A stretch of DNA of 53,211 bases from an uncultured Clostridia bacterium (GTDB lineage: Bacteria; Bacillota; Clostridia; Christensenellales; Borkfalkiaceae): contig CANQXZ010000004.1 of NCBI GenBank assembly GCA_947627955.1, forward strand, positions 1-53,211, in the 5' to 3' direction. Position 1 is the first letter of the stretch; every line of letters begins with the position of its first letter. The position numbers and the translations under genes are program-made. The notes below the pieces were generated by a model that was not told where the DNA came from, searched no databases, and was given only the letters and a program-made list of their open reading frames with translations. This document shows positions 17,401 to 25,556 of the stretch, piece after piece.

Positions 17401-20060
17401 TTCTTGCCCGCGTACAGCAGGGTGAGAACGGGATCGGCGGACTTTGAGGGAACCTTTAACGTGGTCTCTATGCCGCCCCTGTTTTTAAGCGTGGCTTGCT
17501 CGCCCGCGGTGACCTTGGTCTTGCCTATCGTGAGCTCTTCCTGATTTACCGTCACGTCGTCGGACTCGGACTTTGTCCACTTTTTGAGTTCTGCCTTTAC
17601 GCAGAGCTCTATGTCGAGCACGGCGTCCTCGTCGTTTGCGGCGTCGTGCGCGGTGATCTCCACGGGTATCATGCCGCCCTTGTCAGGCGTGAACGTGAGT
17701 ATGCCGCTGCTTGAATCGATGGAACCGAGCCCTTCCGCGGAATAGGTGAGGGTCGCCTCTTCCTTGGGATGGAAGTACTTGCTGAAATCTATCGTGTACT
17801 CCGTGCCCAGATCGTAGACGTCCGTCCCGTCGTACTTGTCGACGCCTATATTGCCGTTGAACTTGACGGTGAACTCTATCGTCCTTACGTCCGCGCCGTG
17901 GTGCACTTCCACTTTCACGTCGTAAGAGCCGCCCTTTGTGGGTTTGAACGTGTATGCGCCCGAACTTTCGTCTATCTCGCCGTACTTTTCGTTCACCGAA
18001 TAGGTCACGGGAGTTTCCGTGGAATTTTTAACGTATTCGGAGAAGTCTACCGAGAGCGTTTCGCCGAGGTTATATTCCGTCTTTTCGGGCTCGTACGGCT
18101 CAACGACCAATCTCGCCTGAGCCGCCAAAGTTACGGCGATCTCGTCGGAGTACTGCGCCGCGGAGCACTTGACCGTGAAGGACTTTTCGCCTGCCGTGTC
18201 GAGGTTAGCCGTCCATTCGCCCGTGGTGGGGTTGATGGAGCCGGGCGCGCCCTCGCCGAGCGTGTAGGTCTGCACGAACGTGTTTACGCCGTTGAATACG
18301 CTGTAGAAATTCTTGCTGAAATCGTAGGTTATATCCTCAAACGTGTTCTTCGAGCCGAGGTCTACATTCGACTTGGAGGCGTAAACGCCCTCGCCGCCCG
18401 TCGTGACGTCGATATACGCGTCCTCTTCGGAAGCGCACATGAACACTGCCACCGCAACATGCATGTTGCCCACGGAAGCCGAACCGGGATACCACAGCAC
18501 GTCGCCGTGCTCGTCCGCCTGCTGCCAGCCCAAATCGCCCTTGGACGTTTCGCTGTTGTTATAGTAGCCGCCCGGACGGAGATATTCGAACGCCGCCACA
18601 GTGGCGCGCTCGACCTTGCCCGCGTTGTTTGCGTCTACCGCAAAGGCGTATAACCTGTACTTGCCCGTGCCCGTCACGGTTATCTTATAGTTTGTAAGGG
18701 TAGACCCGCCGTTATCCAAAAGCACAGCCGCGACGACCGCGTCCGTTGAGGTCACTTCCTCGCCCGTGCCCTTTGCGGAGAGCTTTATGCCCTTTTCGGT
18801 CTTTTCCACCTTGTTGTTTTCGGAGTTGAGAAGGGGCGTCCATACGCCGTTAGAGGCCTCTATCGTGCCTGCCGCGGTCTTGGCTGCCACGTTGACAGCC
18901 GCATAGCTTGCGGAAGTGTCCGCGCTGCCGCCCATATCGACTTTCAGCGCCGTTCCGTCGCCGATCGCCTCGCCGTTTATAACGCCGTCCTTGTAGCCGT
19001 CCGCAAAGCGGAACTTGACAAGTTTTTCCTCGTCCAGCTTGAAGAATCTGTTGAGGTCGAACGCATAGGGCTGCCAGCCGATCTCCGTGTTGAGACCCGT
19101 ATCGACGCCCATGCCCTGTCCTTTTCCGCCCGACTTCGCCATGAAGCCGTTATAGAGGACAGCCAGAAGTTCTTCCGATTCCGCGTCGTAGGCGTACAGC
19201 ATGGGCGCAGGCGCGCCGTTGCTGCCGGGGCACACGCCCTTATACATGAACGTGAGCACGGGTTCCGCCTCTTTTGCGGGGACGAGCAGAGTAGTCTCGG
19301 CATAGTCGCCCGCCCTGCCGCTTATCGTCGCTTCTTCGCCCGCCTTTACGGTGTAGTCCGAAATGGTCAGCTCTTCGGCGTTTATCACGACTTTTTCGCT
19401 TTCGGAAGGGGCAAAGCCGCCCGTTACCGTGACGTACAGATCCAGCGCGCCGCTCTCGTCGCCGCTCGTCGCGGTGATGCGGGGGCTCAGAACGCCGACT
19501 TTATCCGCCGTGTACGTCCACACGCCGTTTGCGATATTGCCGAAACTTGCGGTGTAGGCGAGTTCGCCCACGTCCGCGTCCTTGTCGAACAGGGGCTTTA
19601 CGTCTACCGATATCTCGTCGCCGCTGCGGTACTGTTCGGTCTGCCTGAACGGTATACCGCGTATCTTGGCTACGGCGGTTATCGTGAGCTTGAACGAAAG
19701 AGTATCGGAAATGAGCTCTTCGCCCTCGCCGACGCTCGCCGTTATACTGACGTCGGTCTCCCCCGCCTTGTCGGGCGTCCACGTCCACTGCCCGCTCGAC
19801 GTGATAGAGCCGGGCGTTGCCGTGAAGGCGAGCGCCTTGCCCGTGGTGTTGGTGAACAGTTGCTTGAAGTTCAAGGAGATCTGCTGCCCCACGAAGTATT
19901 CTTCGGTCTGGGTGAACGTCCCTGCCTTGATCTCGCCCGTTGTCTGCTGGCTGCCCGACGGATCCTGCGGCGGCGCCGTTTGCTCCGGCGCGCATGCCGA
20001 CGCCACGGATATGCCGAATGCCATGGATAATCCGAGCGCGAGTAGTTTGAATCTCTTCAT
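14430..20060 (-). CDS. Giant cell-surface lipoprotein with Ig-like and carbohydrate-binding-like repeats
   Basis: 1,876 residues. The N-terminus has a lipoprotein signal with lipobox VASAC (Cys23), then a Pro/Gln/Ser linker. The rest is built from recurring modules. Short Ig/cadherin-like beta domains end in G.WT(W/Y)(T/K)P.. and are seen at least seven times. Jelly-roll-like units of the type AGE..T(I/L)...LYF(Y)YKG start near residues 225, 835 and 1420. Each of these is followed by a unit containing the phrase (V/M)RASEQDT(W/Y)LEV or a variant. No catalytic motif was found. It probably displays sugar-binding domains at the surface to feed the transporter. A GGGAGG site precedes the ATG. It is last in a unit after the metallophosphoesterase, 22 bases downstream. 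Confidence 0.85.
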   Translation of the reverse strand: MKRFKLLALGLSMAFGISVASACAPEQTAPPQDPSGSQQTTGEIKAGTFTQTEEYFVGQQISLNFKQLFTNTTGKALAFTATPGSITSSGQWTWTPDKAGETDVSITASVGEGEELISDTLSFKLTITAVAKIRGIPFRQTEQYRSGDEISVDVKPLFDKDADVGELAYTASFGNIANGVWTYTADKVGVLSPRITATSGDESGALDLYVTVTGGFAPSESEKVVINAEELTISDYTVKAGEEATISGRAGDYAETTLLVPAKEAEPVLTFMYKGVCPGSNGAPAPMLYAYDAESEELLAVLYNGFMAKSGGKGQGMGVDTGLNTEIGWQPYAFDLNRFFKLDEEKLVKFRFADGYKDGVINGEAIGDGTALKVDMGGSADTSASYAAVNVAAKTAAGTIEASNGVWTPLLNSENNKVEKTEKGIKLSAKGTGEEVTSTDAVVAAVLLDNGGSTLTNYKITVTGTGKYRLYAFAVDANNAGKVERATVAAFEYLRPGGYYNNSETSKGDLGWQQADEHGDVLWYPGSASVGNMHVAVAVFMCASEEDAYIDVTTGGEGVYASKSNVDLGSKNTFEDITYDFSKNFYSVFNGVNTFVQTYTLGEGAPGSINPTTGEWTANLDTAGEKSFTVKCSAAQYSDEIAVTLAAQARLVVEPYEPEKTEYNLGETLSVDFSEYVKNSTETPVTYSVNEKYGEIDESSGAYTFKPTKGGSYDVKVEVHHGADVRTIEFTVKFNGNIGVDKYDGTDVYDLGTEYTIDFSKYFHPKEEATLTYSAEGLGSIDSSSGILTFTPDKGGMIPVEITAHDAANDEDAVLDIELCVKAELKKWTKSESDDVTVNQEELTIGKTKVTAGEQATLKNRGGIETTLKVPSKSADPVLTLLYAGKNDIKVRIHVYRGEDLIAYLYKNDASNGSDSGLGVKSSAPDNVLSYQILAFELNKYFDPMGEELTFVFENVASGANKEFSIANVAVVPKAYLNSMDMTDGGSWTAMYDDAENTMSVNGNTLRLDVKGNAEHGEDTVFGAYNTYYVTTGINAGGALRFWVKGNAEYRIMLGAIYTKNTAVESNQVTRMFPFCYELGNANTYSAADKGADEARYNGWLTAKEGGMLVYYNGSNSLINTQLTIFVMVRASEQDTYLEVCDTKYAEGSCRLAESLSLKATKDTPLTIDFNRYLGFAGAGSATFSLEGENCGAITEAGLYTFTPAESGKYTFTVKATKDAATVSIAVTISVEGELSFGEFEVPWNGQMLSDDLQFTQDFTSLLTNTTGYDIASWSADVGTIADGVWTYKPETSGDITVTITAETEMTPFGKKSARLEFTISIKGLVEATGEYEQEDFDIIVGTQTELDFNGLFTYEGDGDLEYSLENAADFEGASFSGSKLTVTFKNGGVNLLQVKATGGGQSAVLTAKVSVRGIFVSGGEKATVSDGETTISGKTFKAGEVVTLTDGDGVSATQTINIPATEDHPYLYFYYKGKNHPQVYVSLTDKDQKEYVLYDGNKAGAPKYGAGMGIGTKAATSNINLNTVWLMHVIDLTLIKDLNIATPETFTVTVKDLVPSTDSYYKAGDFLCFAGMRVITAEELGGSGNIGNIGSNGNIKIENAEFSLVTNDDSVTFSQKDDKTVKLDIKGIEGNKDTTSALFFTVNSPKQIAGYDGTFFVKGNASYRILYSSVKPDGSSDNWRWLAPGAYGDSSDGNDFDMEWYTAQERGGWHGTKTNNRSTYEGYRLTYIVLVRASEQDTWLEVTSGYDAPSGVYLRSEVWDNTVRYDNNTGAKSVKANSSITLAIYSMFYCVKAGEGNCTEKVEHNTNRDTDKTKYTFEIMKDGQVTTEYGTIDAANGTWTHTFTEAGTYEFVIRGKAQIDGQERYADLNMKITVT

Positions 20061-20082
20061 CTTTTCCTCCCTAAGATTTTTT

Positions 20083-21582
20083 CTAAATCGTTATGGTTAT
20101 TTCAAGCGGCTGACTCTCTGCAAACCAGACGTCTACCGCGTAAACCCTGATGTCGTACGTCTTGCCCTTCTCGTAGTCCTCGGCTATGAAGTCCACGGGG
20201 TTGACCATCTCGTCGCCGTTCTTATAGAAGTGGTAGAAGGGCGACAGCCAATACAGCTGCGTAAGCGTTTCCGACCCCGAGATGTTGGATTCGAGCCTGT
20301 AAAGATAGATCATGTCGTCGTCCTTTGCGGCGGGAATGGAGAACTTGACGCGGGAATCGTCCAGCTTGGTCACTTCCAGCTCCGACCCGTCCTTAAAGTA
20401 GGGCGCGGAGTTGTTCTTGACGCGGTATTCCCTGCTGTAAGGGATGAGGTGCGACAGATCGTCCTGCGGGGCGGGGATAACGCAGGGCTGCTTTATGAGC
20501 GAGCCCTTGCCGCCGTCGGCGTTGCCGTCTATCCTCAGAACGCGCACGTTGTTGTTTTCGTCCACCTGCAGAAGAAGGCAGCTGCACGTGGTGTTGTCCA
20601 CGCTCGTCCCGTACGCCTTCAGATTGCTTATGCTGGTGTTTTCCTCGTTTTCATATACGAGGTTTATGCCCTCGTTGTGCACGCTGCCCGGGGTTAAGGA
20701 GGTGAAGTCCTCCTGCATGATGAACCGCTCGTCCTGAATCACGTTGTGCACGTGACCTGCTATATACACACACTGCGGGAAGTTGCGCATTATCTCCCCG
20801 ATATCCTTGTCGTACCACGTCTCTATGGAGCTGCGCAGCGTAGTGCCGTATTCGGGGGCGTGCCCGAGGACGAATATGGGCTTGTTGGGGTCCTTGGAGG
20901 TTATATCCACAAGCGTTTCGAGCACCCACTGCTTCGTCTCTTCGGTATAGCCGTCCGGTTTCCAATAATATGTGGCGTTGCAGCCTATGAAGTGGAAGCC
21001 GTTTACCACCGCATGGCGGCAGCCGTTGGGACCTTCGTCCACGTCGTTTTTGAAGTAGTTTTCGCCGAGTTTCTCCTTGAAGAGCCCGGGAACTTTCGCC
21101 ATTTCGGTGACGTTGGTGTACTGCGGGTCGTTATCGTGATTGCCGAGGCAGTATATGACCGACGTCTCGGGCACGTTCACCGCCTCTTCCACCGCGTTTT
21201 TGAACTGCACTATGTCGGGCTGGCTCGCCCCCTCTCCGTAGCGGTTAACGGGGTCCCTGTCCGTCCTGTTGGTTATGTCGCCCGACACGGTTATCGCGTC
21301 GAGATATCCGCCCGCGTACTCTTTGGCGAGGTTTATCGCCTTTGTGAGCCTCTGCTTGCGCGGCTCGCTGCCCCACTGCTGGTGGGTGTCCGCAAACGCC
21401 GCGAAGGACAGCACTATCTTGTCCTCGTCGAACTCCGTCTTCTCGTTGGTTATCCACTGCTGCGGGGTGTAGTCGGAGGGATCGGGCAGGGTCGGCGCCT
21501 TTTCGGGCGCGCAGCCCGCAAACAGCGCAAGCGACATCACCGCCGCCGAAGCCAAAGCAACAATTTTCTTAATGCCTTTCAT
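20083..21582 (-). CDS. Secreted metallophosphoesterase lipoprotein
   Basis: 499 residues, lipobox LFAGC (Cys24). All calcineurin-like metal motifs are present: D65 and H67 in ADTH, GD at 101-102, GNHD at 147-150, GHAPE, and GHVHN. This is the usual order for a binuclear metal phosphoesterase. A beta-rich C-terminal domain of about 130 residues follows and may bind substrate. The gene directly abuts the preceding GxGYxYP gene (TAA then ATG with no gap), so the two are co-translated. An outside-facing phosphoesterase in a mannose locus could strip phosphate from phosphomannans or other phosphorylated glycans; this is inference. Confidence 0.9.
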   Translation of the reverse strand: MKGIKKIVALASAAVMSLALFAGCAPEKAPTLPDPSDYTPQQWITNEKTEFDEDKIVLSFAAFADTHQQWGSEPRKQRLTKAINLAKEYAGGYLDAITVSGDITNRTDRDPVNRYGEGASQPDIVQFKNAVEEAVNVPETSVIYCLGNHDNDPQYTNVTEMAKVPGLFKEKLGENYFKNDVDEGPNGCRHAVVNGFHFIGCNATYYWKPDGYTEETKQWVLETLVDITSKDPNKPIFVLGHAPEYGTTLRSSIETWYDKDIGEIMRNFPQCVYIAGHVHNVIQDERFIMQEDFTSLTPGSVHNEGINLVYENEENTSISNLKAYGTSVDNTTCSCLLLQVDENNNVRVLRIDGNADGGKGSLIKQPCVIPAPQDDLSHLIPYSREYRVKNNSAPYFKDGSELEVTKLDDSRVKFSIPAAKDDDMIYLYRLESNISGSETLTQLYWLSPFYHFYKNGDEMVNPVDFIAEDYEKGKTYDIRVYAVDVWFAESQPLEITITI

Positions 21583-23838
21583 TTACTCATCCCCCTGTGC
21601 GGCGGTTATTTTAATACTGTCCACATAGACGAGCTCGCCGCTGCCCTCGCCGTTGTCGTCCTGTTCTATCGTGATTATCACGCGCTTGCCTTTAAGCGAG
21701 GATATGTCGAACGTGAACTCCCCGTCGTTGTCCTCGGTGATAAGGAAGTATCCGAATTGGTCCAGACTGCCCTCCCCGCCGAAGCCGTCCGCAAGGTTCA
21801 GCTTTACCACGTTGCCGTCGCCGTCTTCGTATATGGCGCGTATGCGCACGTTGGTATCGGCTTTGTCGCCCGCGTACATATTTATCGTGAGCAGGTCGTC
21901 GCCCTCGCCGAATTCAAACATGTTGTACATCCAGCTGTTGGGCATGGGGTCCAGACCGTCGCCCATATCGGAGCCGTCCAGCTTTATGCAGTTGTTGTGC
22001 TCGGCGACCCATGCGGCGGCGTCGTATTCGTTGCTGCCGTGACCCGTTTCGAACCCGCCGAAGTCCACGAGGTTGTTGAAGTTGAACGTGCGGGTCTCCG
22101 TCGCCTGCTTGTCCTTTATGTCCTTCCATATGAGCTGGTCGGAATCTATCGCGCACAGCTGTATGCCCTCTTTTGCGACGTCGTCGAGAGCGTACACGTC
22201 CCTATGCTTTACGTTCTCTTTGACCATCTCTATCATTTCGCCTACGGTGACGAGCTGCACGTGGCTGTCGAGTTTGTCCACGAACCGCGCGATGCAGTCC
22301 ATCGTGCCTATCGACCACGCGTGGGCGACGACGACCGTGTAGCCCTCTATCGTGGTGTAGTCGCGCTTATAGGCGTTGATGCGCTGGGCAACGCGCTCGG
22401 TGTAGCCGTAGTAATCGTTGTCCGCGCTGCCGTTGGCGCGCCAGAGGGTCTCTCTCGCCGTTATAAACGGCTTGTCGCCCGCCCAATAGACGCTGCCCGC
22501 GCCCTCGATGTATTTGTTCCCGACAGACCATATGCCGCCCTTGATCTGCTCCTGTCCGCCGAACGACGCCAGCGCGCTCTCGTTGACGAACGAGTCGATA
22601 AAGTTCACGTATTCCAGATCCCCGCGCTTCATGTATTCGGCGGTCATGGCGGCGTATTCACTGAGTTTGTCCTCGTTGTAGTCGCTGATATTCACATATC
22701 CCAGACCGCCGGGACCGCTTATGAATTGGTCCTTTGCCGTCGCTTCGGAGTAGACTTTCTGCATTATCGTGGGCGCGATATCGCTGAGCGAGGGGCTTAT
22801 ACCCCACGTCATCTTGAAGTCGCCGCGATAGGGAGAGCCGAAGAACGAACGGTTCGTGATGAAGTTGCGCTGTATCCACTGCACGTTGTCGCCGTCGGAC
22901 ATGACTATCGCGACATAGTGCTTGCCCGCTTCGGGAGTTATTTTTTCCTGCGTGAAGTTGACCTGTTCGGCTTCGCCTTCCTGCTTTGCCGCCGAGAAGA
23001 AGGACAGATTAGTGCTCCAGTCGGCGGGAACGGTTATCTTGCTGCGCAGCGAGTTCGCCGCGACAAAGTTCGTCTCACTGGTGGTCCAGCCGAAGACGGG
23101 CGCGTTGTCGTCCGCCCAGCTCAAAATCTCCTGATTTATGGAAAGATCCGTGTCGTAGTCGGAATAGTAGCAGAGCGCCTTGCCCGCGATAGCGTAGTCC
23201 CTCAGCTCCGAGCGGTCGGGCGATTGGTGCACAAGATAGGATCTGTTCAGCGCGCCCTTGTACTTTTCGAACACCGAGCGCGTCGTATATTCGCGGGCGT
23301 CGTCGCCGAGCACGAATCCGCGGCTCTTTGCAAGGAGCTCTATCGAGGTGTCCACCATTACGTATTTTTCAACGGCGGCTATCGTGGCGGCGTGGTTTAT
23401 GGACAGATCGTACACCTCGCCCGAGCTGTAAGGCGAACTGTACAGCACGTACTTCATGTCCGTTATCTCGCCCGCGAACATGGAGAGCATCTTCCACGCA
23501 TTGTTCACGTAGACCACCTCGACGTTCTGCTTTTCGGCGAAGTCGTCGAGCCACAGCTTGGTGTTCCCGTTTTCGTTGGCGGAATCGAGGTCCTCTATGA
23601 AGATGGTCGCGCGCTTTTGCGCCACTATGCCCTGAAGAGAGACTATCATCTCCCTCTCCGCACGCGACATCTTGTCCTCTTTTATCACGTATACCTTGGA
23701 CGCCACGCCTTCGGGCTTGAAGAACACGTGATCCCCGTCGTCCTTCGCCGCGCAGCCGCCGAAAAGCGCCGCCGCGGCAGCTATGGCGGCGACAGTCACC
23801 GCGATAAGAGCAGCCAATAAAAATTTTCTCTTAGTCAT
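21583..23838 (-). CDS. GxGYxYP-family lipoprotein
   Basis: 751 residues, lipobox LFGGC (Cys29). The core shares the order of motifs with the cytosolic homologue at 8735-10204: a start region with SLQGIVAQK, then SDGDNVQW, then KMTWGISPSLSDIAP, then GPGGLGYVNISDY in place of the family's GxGYxYP. About 150 extra C-terminal residues look like a beta-sandwich carbohydrate-binding module (FDISSLKGKRVIITIEQDD and the surrounding strands). Having an exported and an intracellular version in one regulon suggests the same step is done on both sides of the membrane. The family's activity is not established. Confidence 0.82.
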   Translation of the reverse strand: MTKRKFLLAALIAVTVAAIAAAAALFGGCAAKDDGDHVFFKPEGVASKVYVIKEDKMSRAEREMIVSLQGIVAQKRATIFIEDLDSANENGNTKLWLDDFAEKQNVEVVYVNNAWKMLSMFAGEITDMKYVLYSSPYSSGEVYDLSINHAATIAAVEKYVMVDTSIELLAKSRGFVLGDDAREYTTRSVFEKYKGALNRSYLVHQSPDRSELRDYAIAGKALCYYSDYDTDLSINQEILSWADDNAPVFGWTTSETNFVAANSLRSKITVPADWSTNLSFFSAAKQEGEAEQVNFTQEKITPEAGKHYVAIVMSDGDNVQWIQRNFITNRSFFGSPYRGDFKMTWGISPSLSDIAPTIMQKVYSEATAKDQFISGPGGLGYVNISDYNEDKLSEYAAMTAEYMKRGDLEYVNFIDSFVNESALASFGGQEQIKGGIWSVGNKYIEGAGSVYWAGDKPFITARETLWRANGSADNDYYGYTERVAQRINAYKRDYTTIEGYTVVVAHAWSIGTMDCIARFVDKLDSHVQLVTVGEMIEMVKENVKHRDVYALDDVAKEGIQLCAIDSDQLIWKDIKDKQATETRTFNFNNLVDFGGFETGHGSNEYDAAAWVAEHNNCIKLDGSDMGDGLDPMPNSWMYNMFEFGEGDDLLTINMYAGDKADTNVRIRAIYEDGDGNVVKLNLADGFGGEGSLDQFGYFLITEDNDGEFTFDISSLKGKRVIITIEQDDNGEGSGELVYVDSIKITAAQGDE

Positions 23839-23887
23839 TTTTCCCGTCCTTGATTTTATTTTAAGGAGCGACCCGCACTTTATTCAG

Positions 23888-23899
23888 AAAAACGTTTTT
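23888..23899. promoter_or_regulatory. Probable LacI-type operator before the GxGYxYP lipoprotein
   Basis: AAAAACGTTTTT within a fully symmetric GAAAAACG...TTTTTC. It fits AAAAnCGnTTTT. It lies 50 bases ahead of the ATG at 23838. No convincing -35/-10 pair is visible near it. Confidence 0.55.
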
Positions 23900-23937
23900 C
23901 TCTTAAAAAATGAGAGCCGCTCCGTTATCGGATAAGT

Positions 23938-23975
23938 TTATTTGTGTTGCCCCCGCCGGGGGGCAACACAAACAG
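23938..23975 (-). terminator. Terminator/attenuator after the solute-binding protein gene
   Basis: TTTGTGTTGCCCCC (23941-23954) pairs with GGGGGCAACACAAA (23959-23972). Its tail on the minus strand is AT-rich but has few T residues, so partial readthrough into the GxGYxYP lipoprotein unit is likely. Confidence 0.6.
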
Positions 23976-24010
23976 AAGCGCTCCTGTTTGCGAAATTTTC
24001 CGCTCTGCGC

Positions 24011-25258
24011 TTACTTATATAACCTATCCAATGCGCTCTGAACTTTGGCGTTGTACTTTGCGGTCACCGCCGAGAAATCCGACGTGCTGCCCGTGACAAC
24101 TTCCCTAAGCATATTTATGATCGCCTGTTCCATATCCGGCCACACGGGGGTAGCGGGTCTGGGGGTGACTTTGCGCAGCTGGGAAGCGAAAACTTTCAGC
24201 GCCGCATCGCCCGTATAGTAGCTGTCCGAAAGCGCCTCGTTAGTCACGGGGAACAGGTTTTTGGCTTTGTTGAATTTGAGCTGGACGTCTTTATTTGTGG
24301 AAAGATGCTCCGCAAGCGCGAGCGCGGCTTCCTTATTCCTCGTCTTTTCGGGTATGCAGAGGGAATAGAGCCCGAGCCCTGAATAGTTGGGCAGAGAGGC
24401 GTCTATTGTAACCATTTCGGCAAAGGCGCAGTCGAACTTTTTGGCGGCGCCCGTCACGTTGGAGAGCGACCAGCTGCCCATCTCGCAGAACGCCACGCCG
24501 CCCGTGTAGAATTTATCCTCTTCGTAGGCGTTGGTGTTTGCGTAATTTGCAAGCTCTTTCCAGTTTGCGAGCGCCTTTTTAACGCCCTCGTTGTCGAAGG
24601 TGACGGTCTTGCCGTCCGCGGACATCATGGATCCGCCGTTCCTCGAAACGTAGGAGGCAAAGGGCATGGCGGCAAAGCTGTTCATGGGTTGCGCAAACGC
24701 CGTCTTGCCCGCATCTTTTATCTTCTTGCAGGCGGCGATGAGCTCTTCGAACGTCTCGGGTATGTCGGCTTCGCCCGTGCCGTCCACCACGCCGCAATCC
24801 TTCAATATCTTGGGGTTGACCATGAGCACTACGGTGTTTGCGGACATCGGCAGGGCGTACACGTTCCCGTTGTACGAATTGGCGTTGTACAGGGCTTCGG
24901 GATACTTTGCCTTCAGCCCGTCGGAAACGTTTTCGGAAAGGTTCAGAAGCTGGTTGCTCTGGGCGAGCGCCTGCACGTAGACGTGGTCGATTATGGCGAC
25001 GTCGGGACGGGTCTTGTCGTCCTGAAGAGCCATCTTGTAGGCGTCGAACGCGTCCATATCCTTGTAGGCGACCTTGACTTCCAGATCGGGATAGTCGGCT
25101 TTGAAGTCCTCGAGCACGTCGTCTATGATCTGGCGGTAATCCCTGCCGCTCGGCCACCAGATGAGAAGCCCGTCCGTTCCCTTATTGCAGCCCGCCGCGC
25201 CTATTGCTATGGCGCACGCGAACAGCAGCATGAGTATCATCGAAGTAAATTTTTTCAT
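24011..25258 (-). CDS. Sugar-binding lipoprotein of the ABC transporter
   Basis: A 415-residue family 1 extracellular solute-binding protein. Lipobox GAAGC with Cys20 counted from this start anchors it outside the membrane. The N-terminal ligand-domain phrase (LLIWWPSGRDYRQIIDDVLE) and a late block (PVTNEALSDSYY) are typical of the CUT1 group. The frame extends to a GTG at 25270, but that GTG and the next codons are the GGGAGG ribosome site itself, so the ATG at 25258 is the start. It supplies the MalFG/ATPase system coded at 740-7458 and shares its operator sequence. Confidence 0.92.
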   Translation of the reverse strand: MKKFTSMILMLLFACAIAIGAAGCNKGTDGLLIWWPSGRDYRQIIDDVLEDFKADYPDLEVKVAYKDMDAFDAYKMALQDDKTRPDVAIIDHVYVQALAQSNQLLNLSENVSDGLKAKYPEALYNANSYNGNVYALPMSANTVVLMVNPKILKDCGVVDGTGEADIPETFEELIAACKKIKDAGKTAFAQPMNSFAAMPFASYVSRNGGSMMSADGKTVTFDNEGVKKALANWKELANYANTNAYEEDKFYTGGVAFCEMGSWSLSNVTGAAKKFDCAFAEMVTIDASLPNYSGLGLYSLCIPEKTRNKEAALALAEHLSTNKDVQLKFNKAKNLFPVTNEALSDSYYTGDAALKVFASQLRKVTPRPATPVWPDMEQAIINMLREVVTGSTSDFSAVTAKYNAKVQSALDRLYK

Positions 25259-25274
25259 CTTTCCTCCCACAGAA

Positions 25275-25286
25275 AAAACCGTTTTT
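25275..25286. promoter_or_regulatory. LacI-type operator, distal site of the binding-protein gene
   Basis: AAAACCGTTTTT, 5' leader position, centred 58 bases from the proximal copy at 25333-25344. Confidence 0.7.
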
Positions 25287-25332
25287 TTGATTATTTTTTA
25301 ATAAACGGCTCGCCTGCAAGGGAAAATTGCAG

Positions 25333-25344
25333 AAAACCGTTTTT
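25333..25344. promoter_or_regulatory. LacI-type operator, proximal site of the binding-protein gene
   Basis: AAAACCGTTTTT, 4 bases downstream of the -10 box, the same placement as at the permease promoter. Confidence 0.8.
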
Positions 25345-25348
25345 CTTG

Positions 25349-25377
25349 ATTATAACACCAAACCCCCGATTTGTCAA
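25349..25377 (-). promoter_or_regulatory. Promoter of the binding-protein gene
   Basis: Minus-strand TTGACA (25377-25372), 17-base spacer, TATAAT (25354-25349): full consensus in both boxes. Confidence 0.85.
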
Positions 25378-25486
25378 GAGCAAAATAAATAAAATTTTTC
25401 AAAAGCCCTCCGCGGCGGTCTCAAAGCGCGCCTCCCCCTCCCCCGCGCCATTCGCGGAAGAAAAATATTTAAAGCGCGCCAAATCC

Positions 25487-25515
25487 TTGACTTAAACGTA
25501 CTTATTTGCTAAAAT
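25487..25515 (+). promoter_or_regulatory. Promoter of the DUF4143 ATPase gene
   Basis: TTGACT (25487-25492), 17-base spacer, TAAAAT (25510-25515). An imperfect inverted repeat, AAACGTACTT and AAGTACGGTTT, lies across and just after it and could be a regulator site. Confidence 0.65.
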
Positions 25516-25556
25516 TATAAAAAAGTACGGTTTAGACCGCATTTTCGGAGAATATT

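Noticed and set aside
20746-23820. 1,024-codon open frame on the plus strand
   Set aside because: It is antisense to the metallophosphoesterase and GxGYxYP lipoprotein genes, both of which have full family motifs and signal peptides. The composition (Val, Arg, His-rich) is that of a GC-driven shadow frame.
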